From: Plantago elongata
Taxonomy: Eukaryota; Streptophyta; Magnoliopsida; Lamiales; Plantaginaceae
Direction: 5' to 3'
Assembly (NCBI GenBank): GCA_036897095.1
Contig: JAYMSP010002019.1
Coordinates: forward strand, 1 to 26,880
DNA: 26,880 nucleotides
A program made the translations under genes and the position numbers. The number at the start of each line of letters is the position of its first letter. The first letter of the stretch is position 1. The notes under the pieces were generated by a model, which saw only the letters and a list, made by a program, of their open reading frames with translations, was not told the origin of the DNA and searched no databases. Positions 23,001 through 26,880 of this stretch are shown piece after piece.

Positions 23001-23901
23001 TGCAAGACATGGCTCATGATTCTACTTCCTATTCAGGAGATTTGGTGAATGTACTGTTCATTTAAGCATGAAAACTATCTTTGACTTAAAGCAGACTTTC
23101 TTTCATTTAACCAAAGTTTCACATTTATGTCCTAGATGCTAATGCTAATTGTACTAGAAGAAGAAGAAGAAGAAGAAGAAGAAGAAGAAGAAGATCACAT
23201 GCAACTAACATCTGTACATAAACCATGAAAACTATCTTTGACTTAAAGCAGACTTTCTTTCATTTAACCAAATCAAAACTATCCGCTTACGAAGCTAACG
23301 ACCCTATACCATATCAGGCAATCATTACCAAAGTTTTTACCAGAGCATCAGAAACTTAAACGCAAGATATGGCTCCTAATTTCCACTTCCCATTTAGTAG
23401 ATTTCGTGACCGTAATCTTCAAAAGTCGATTCTTCCCAAAATCAAGTCAAAGATTACTATAGATAGCAAAATCTAAACATTAAAGCTTCAACATTCTTTT
23501 AGGACAACGTCAAAAGGCCAATGCTTGACTTGGGAATTTCCATCAATCACCATCAACCAACATAAAACTAATACAGGAATCAGGATGACAGAAAACACAT
23601 AGGAAAAGACAAAACAACATTCAAAAAATGACATAAACTACAATTTCTACACCTATCACAAATGGTGATTCACATTTCACATTTTTCATATCCAGAACCA
23701 AACATGATTTACAGAACAAAACTGAATAGTCTAAGATCAAGCCCAATACTTGCAACAAACATCAAATCATAAAACAAAAAATCCAAAATTGGATCTCAAG
23801 AAATGAACAAAAGGCAAGATAGCAAACAAGAAAAGAATCAATTATCACTCCACCTTCTTCATAGAAGCCTTTTCAACGAGTTTCTTCACGAAAGCAGACA
23901 T
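17077..23901 (-). CDS. Tomosyn/Lgl-type WD40 protein with C-terminal R-SNARE motif
   Basis: Encodes a predicted 1026-aa homologue of tomosyn/Lgl/Sro7, cytosolic regulators of SNARE assembly in exocytosis. Coding exons: 23901-23854, 22661-22531, 22398-22314, 22157-22104, 22023-21929, 21839-21736, 21610-21538, 21434-21038, 20944-20618, 20535-20341, 20184-20089, 19972-19909, 19819-19695, 19614-19368, 19239-19163, 19060-18942, 18762-18645, 18556-18498, 18390-18303, 18224-18035, 17947-17846, 17642-17521, 17388-17329 and 17181-17077; total 3081 nt in one frame. The N-terminus MSAFVKKLVEKASMKK and the segment PRPVFHYGIPSGS match the plant family. WD-like segments include DGQIKLFG, VWDIDRK, VIALWSIHES, GYSNGEILLWG, GHSNGAINFWD, SGDQSGMVRMYTF and AVGSDQGYVTL, fitting two beta-propellers. 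A very acidic linker (NEDDEDIDIDDIDIDDPKE) precedes the C-terminal SNARE coil, about residues 955-1015. It is close in length to plant orthologues. Confidence 0.92.
17110..17388 (-). other. R-SNARE-like coiled coil of the tomosyn-like protein
   Basis: The last two exons encode DIARTKLSENLKKLQGISVR followed by TNEMQNTAQSFSSMAKEVLK. Hydrophobic or small residues recur at heptad layer positions (A, L, L, I, T, M, A, F, A, V). This register is fixed by the F of QSFSS, matching layer +6 of synaptobrevin. In this register the ionic zero layer, an arginine in R-SNAREs, is the asparagine of LSEN (residue 987). No transmembrane segment or CaaX lipidation box follows, as in tomosyn. Confidence 0.75.
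22024..22103 (-). other. GC-AG intron 4 of the tomosyn-like gene
   Basis: On the minus strand exon 4 ends ...catattgag and the intron starts gcaagt. The acceptor is ...atgttag before GTATGGGAT. Phase and homology (NANNHIE joined to VWDIDRK) require this junction, and no GT donor nearby keeps the frame. The donor context (gag|gcaagt) is the strong consensus usual for GC-AG introns. Confidence 0.8.
22780..23410. repeat. Diverged tandem duplication in intron 1 of the tomosyn-like gene
   Basis: Segment 22789-23050 is repeated at about 23120-23409 (offset about 331-359 bp). Shared blocks include cacatttatg, accatgaaaac or accattaaaaac with atctttgactta, ccgnttacg...aagctaac, ccatat..aggcaa or gacaa, aagtttt-accag and catccgaaact/catcagaaact. 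An extra 50-bp block starting tgaaaactatctttgactta occurs at about 23070 and 23226. It lies in the 1192-bp first intron. Confidence 0.75.
23156..23193. repeat. (AAG)n microsatellite, about 12 units
   Basis: A perfect AAG run on the plus strand, CTT on the transcribed sense strand, sits in intron 1 of the tomosyn-like gene. It is embedded in the second copy of the duplicated segment and has no counterpart of similar length in the first copy. Confidence 0.95.
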
Positions 23902-24391
23902 AGTCAAAAAGATCACACCTTTCTTGGAGAAAACAACAGATTCACACACTCACAAATCAACAACACGAACAGAGTCAGTTTCACAGAGATGATTTAAAAG
24001 AGTAGCAGGCTACAGTGAATAAAGATTGTAGCTTTTTTGAAATGGTATTGAATGAGACTATGAGAGTGAGAAGAAAAGAAGAATAAATAGGAATTGGGGT
24101 AGTTGTTAAAAAAGAAACGGTTAATGGATATTTCCACATCAGTTTTGCTTAGATTACGATTTCTTGTTTGATTTGTCTTGCTGGAGTAGGAAAGAAAACG
24201 GACAAATGGCCGGTCGGATTTTGTCTTGGTTCGGACACGTGGGAAGGTGACAAAGTTGATCCGAAGATTGCGAGACATCAACGGCTTGACGGTGGCTGAT
24301 GTGTCATCCTCCCATTTGTAGTCTACTTAACTGTCATGTTATACTCGGGCGAACTACATAATAATGTGTCTTGAGTTATTGAAAAGTAGCA
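23902..24391. promoter_or_regulatory. Promoter/5' UTR region of the tomosyn-like gene
   Basis: About 490 bp separate the start codon from the Harbinger terminal repeat. On the minus strand ctatttattc (24090-24081) is a possible TATA-like site. It is followed by a pyrimidine-rich stretch (about 24080-24055) of the kind seen near plant transcription starts. The transcription start is not determined. Confidence 0.35.
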
Positions 24392-24480
24392 TTAGACCAC
24401 TGGTCTAATGGTGACGGACGCGTCACTGTGCTTTTTTTTTTTCAGCGATAATGACGTCACGTTGTGAATGTCACGTCATT
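24391..24480. repeat. Terminal palindrome cluster of the Harbinger element
   Basis: Three inverted repeats lie within 90 bp: a 9-bp stem with a 1-base centre at 24391-24409, a 6-bp stem with a 4-base loop at 24411-24426, and an 8-bp stem at about 24450-24480. Terminal and subterminal repeats of this type serve as transposase binding sites in DNA transposons; that role here is inferred. Confidence 0.7.
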
Positions 24481-24704
24481 CTTTTTTTAATTTATACATT
24501 ATAAAATTGTTTAGAAGTTGAAATTAATCAAATTACATTTTATTAAAGACGTTTTATAATTTATTGAGATATAACAAACCAGGAATATATTACAACATAG
24601 TGCGGGAAATTAAAATCGAACGAAGATAAAATTCAACAAACAGACAACACACAACATCGAAAATAATCAAACACACAACCCCGACTAGAGAAGATTCATC
24701 TTCA

Positions 24705-26141
24705 CTATAGCCTCCAAATATGTTTCATTAAGGCGTTTGTTAGTTGGGTGTGCGTGATTAAATTATGCATCCAGCGAAAATTGGTCATATATTCCGGGAT
24801 AGTATTTATTGTAGACGGTGCCCGACGGATAACTCCATCAATGAGATCCGGCACATGCTCACGGGTATCTTGTTCGAACTGTTCAATTTCTTCGTCAAAG
24901 TTTAGGTATTTGTGGCGCTCATCTTCAACTATCATGTTGTGGAGTGTTATGCAACAATGCATAATCTTGCTGAGAATGTTTTTGTTGTGCGCAAGTGCCA
25001 GATTTCGTATAATTGCAAACCGTGATTGCATAACTCCGAAAGCACGTTCCACATTTTTGTGGCAGGACTCTTGAAGCTCGGAGAACTTGCGTTGTTTGTG
25101 AGTTGTCGGATTCGGGATGGCAGGAACAAACGTAGCCCAAGATGGGTAGATCTCATCGGTTAGATAGTAATGCATGTTGTATTGATGGACATTTACCTCA
25201 AATTCGACTTGATGGGCTGTGCCGTTAAGGATATCGTCGAACACCGGTGAACGTTGCACGATTGATAAGTCATTGTATTTTTTGGAAATCCCAAAAAATG
25301 AATGTCATATCCAAGTATCTTGGGATGCTACTGCTTCTAACATAAGAGTAGCATTTTTACTCCTGCCTTGGAACTGACTGTGCCACGCTTTCGGACATTT
25401 CTTCCATATCCAGTGCATACACTCGATACTCCTAAGCATGCCCATAAACCCTCGTGCACCGTTGATTGCTAACAACCTTCGTAAATCTTCCTCATTGGCC
25501 ATGCGCATGTATGTTGGACCGAACTCAGCAACAACGACATCACAAAAGCGATGTAGACACTCAAGAGCCGTGCTTTCACCAAGCCGACAATACTCATTAA
25601 CCGAGTCGGCAAATGCCCCATAAGCGAGGATGCGAATTGCGGCGGTACATTTTTGTAGTGTGGTTAACCCTTGTCGGCCAGTAGCATCTGGTATGCATAC
25701 AAAGTAATCATCTTGACGCAACACACCTCCAACCACCCGTTCGAACAACGGTCTCTCCATTCTGAATCTCTGTCGAAAAAACTTTGCATATGTTGGATGA
25801 ACACCAAAGTAGTCTCGCTCCAAGCGAACGGCATAATCTTCTCGCTCTCTGTCAATGTAAGCACGTGTGTAGCCGCTACGTTGTGGCTGGACTTGTTGTT
25901 GTTGGTAATGTTAGATCATATTTGGCATGTTCTGTATTATCATGTTTTGCATTTGTTTGAAAGGATTGGATGTAGAAGAGCCATCGAGAAGTTCATCAGA
26001 TGTCGAACTGTTCTCGGATAAAGTATTGTTTTCTTCAACTGGGTTGAACATGATTAATACAGATGAAGAAGGAATGAGGGTGTTGTGTCTACAAATAAGT
26101 TTCATGCTTGCATTATATAGACGATTTGTTGAGTCATTCAT
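24705..26141 (-). pseudogene. PIF/Harbinger transposase (DDE nuclease), two premature stops
   Basis: One reading frame of about 479 codons, broken by a TAA at 25913-25911 and a TGA at 25307-25305; no frameshift is seen. The N-terminal part is Ser/Asn/Gln-rich, and the true start may be the Met at 26141 or one further in (MFNPVEEN). After the first stop come REREDYAVRLERDYFGV and YAKFFRQRFRMERPLF, a helix-rich segment typical of the family. The nuclease core follows: GFMGMLRSIECMHWIWKKCP, VASQDTWI-stop-HSFFGISKKYND, then DEIYPSWATFV and CHKNVERAFGVMQSRFAI. The catalytic triad would be E (25424-25422) in place of the usual first D, D (25271-25269) and E (25049-25047). The TGA replaces a position that is Trp in relatives (WIWH), so it may be a single-base change. 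The copy should be inactive. Confidence 0.85.
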
Positions 26142-26442
26142 TAGTCATAGCTGAGTCAACATTGGATTCCCAACAAAACTTAATATATAGATAAGATGCC
26201 TAACAAAGTAAAGTGGCTGACAAGATTTTCGACAAAATTAAAGTGGCTAACAAGATGCTTCACGAGATGCCTGGAAAATTGAAATTCAAATTCAAATTCA
26301 AAATCACACTGATTTTATTACAAACAAGTCACACTTCGAAAAGTAAATTACAAACTAGCCACAAGACGGAAAGTAAAATACAAACAAACTGCGAAAGGTA
26401 AAAAAAACAAACTCTACACACTACAGAAGCGATCCTTCGCCA
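26142..26442. other. Spacer between the two Harbinger ORFs
   Basis: Non-coding as far as visible. It contains a 17-bp near repeat, aaagtggctgacaagat and aaagtggctaacaagat (about 26209 and 26240), and a short gaaattcaaattcaaattca run (26281-26300). It probably holds the transposase promoter and the 3' end of the accessory gene. Confidence 0.4.
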
Positions 26443-26880
26443 TTAACCCGATCCAAACAGCTGTTTGCCAAGTGCATCTAAGTGTGCTCTGGCCTCGTTA
26501 GGCAAATTGTCGTAGTTTCCCACAAGTGCCAAGTACGTGTCCATTATATTCGCCTTTGCCTTACGCTCCTCCTTCTCGCGAGCAAGCTCCAACTTTTGTT
26601 TTTCAACTTCAAGGAATTGGGGATAATTTTCAGTGAAGTCGATTATTCCCTCGCCCAAGGCATCAATTGAAGAGTTACCGGAAGTGACATTCTTAGCTAA
26701 CTCCTTTGCCTTGTCACGACCAATGGGACATTTGATATTTGCCGCACTTTCATAACCCCGGTTTCGCTTACTTCCACTATTGCCACATGCACCTGCTGAT
26801 TCAATTGGTTGATCACCTACATCAACATCGTCACCCTGAAACTCATCCTCCCCAGTTGGTACCCACTTCTTCATGGTTTC
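26443..26880 (-). CDS. Myb/NAM-like accessory protein of the Harbinger element, 3' part
   Basis: The frame is open from the window edge to a stop at 26445-26443, about 145 codons. The visible part holds an acidic linker (GEDEFQGDDVDVGD), a motif RNRGYESAANIKCPIGRDKA that resembles the R-PIG--KAK motif of plant PIF/Harbinger ORF1 proteins (often annotated as NAM-associated), and a charged coiled-coil segment (EVEKQKLELAREKEERKAKA) before the C-terminus. In PIF/Harbinger elements this protein has an N-terminal Myb/SANT-like DNA-binding domain and assists the transposase. That domain would lie outside the window. The Met at 26874 is unlikely to be the true start because the frame continues upstream. 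No stop codon breaks the visible portion. Confidence 0.75.
   Translation of the reverse strand, partial: ETMKKWVPTGEDEFQGDDVDVGDQPIESAGACGNSGSKRNRGYESAANIKCPIGRDKAKELAKNVTSGNSSIDALGEGIIDFTENYPQFLEVEKQKLELAREKEERKAKANIMDTYLALVGNYDNLPNEARAHLDALGKQLFGSG

Larger units (their letters stand above)
24395..26880 (-). mobile_element. PIF/Harbinger DNA transposon, right end outside the window
   Basis: The element carries the two genes typical of PIF/Harbinger: a DDE transposase and, upstream on the same strand, a Myb/NAM-like protein. The left end is placed at 24395, where a TTA trinucleotide (24392-24394), the family's target duplication, is followed by gaccactggtctaatgg. The first 90 bp hold several palindromes: attagacca-c-tggtctaat (24391-24409), gtgacg-gacg-cgtcac (24411-24426) and aatgacgt...acgtcatt (about 24450-24480). 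The second terminal repeat lies beyond base 26880, so the left boundary is provisional. The element inserted roughly 490 bp upstream of the tomosyn-like start codon. Confidence 0.7.

Noticed and set aside
24748..25140. Plus- and minus-strand ORFs overlapping the transposase
   Set aside because: They are out-of-frame shadows of the transposase C-terminal half.
1..26880. CRISPR array, operon or phage-like system
   Set aside because: The window is plant nuclear DNA with spliced genes; repeats seen are irregular or tandem and lack spacer organisation.

Overview
The window is nuclear DNA of a flowering plant, most likely a eudicot. It is AT-rich. It carries three intron-rich genes with plant-type orthologues (Rab escort protein, an hnRNP H/F-type RNA-binding protein and a tomosyn/Lgl-type SNARE regulator), and typical plant transposons (Ty1/copia, tRNA-derived SINE, Stowaway-like MITE, PIF/Harbinger). 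No prokaryotic signals are present. The species cannot be named from the sequence.

Layout. 1-6.2 kb is a badly decayed Ty1/copia LTR retrotransposon on the + strand. Parts of both LTRs can be aligned to each other, and three copies of the characteristic T-rich block precede the polypurine tract. At least three younger retroposons are nested in it: a tRNA-derived SINE, a LINE/SINE 3' end, and a poly(A)-tailed retroposon inside the right LTR. A Stowaway-like MITE follows at 6.7-6.9 kb. All three cellular genes lie on the minus strand. The Rab escort protein gene (7536-12664) has 9 coding exons and encodes 536 aa. The hnRNP H/F-like gene (13597-15944) has 3 coding exons, one carrying only 17 coding bases, and encodes 262 aa. 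The tomosyn-like WD40/R-SNARE gene (17077-23901) has 24 coding exons and encodes 1026 aa. Exon borders were assigned by reading splice sites and keeping phase; in all three genes the summed exons are an exact multiple of three with no internal stop. From about 24.4 kb to the end of the window lies a PIF/Harbinger DNA transposon, also transcribed on the minus strand. It has a left terminal repeat region rich in palindromes, a transposase reading frame broken by two stop codons, and the 3' part of its Myb/NAM-like accessory ORF, which runs off the window.

The three genes are not a functional cluster, although two of them serve membrane traffic. Rab escort protein presents Rab GTPases for prenylation. 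The tomosyn-like protein is expected to control SNARE assembly at the plasma membrane. The hnRNP is a nuclear RNA-processing factor.

I found no convincing new biological system. The observations most worth a check are an asparagine at the SNARE zero layer of the tomosyn-like protein, a GC-AG intron in that gene, tandemly duplicated intron segments, the recurrent small hairpin motif across the copia remnant, and the disabled Harbinger transposase with a substituted first catalytic residue.
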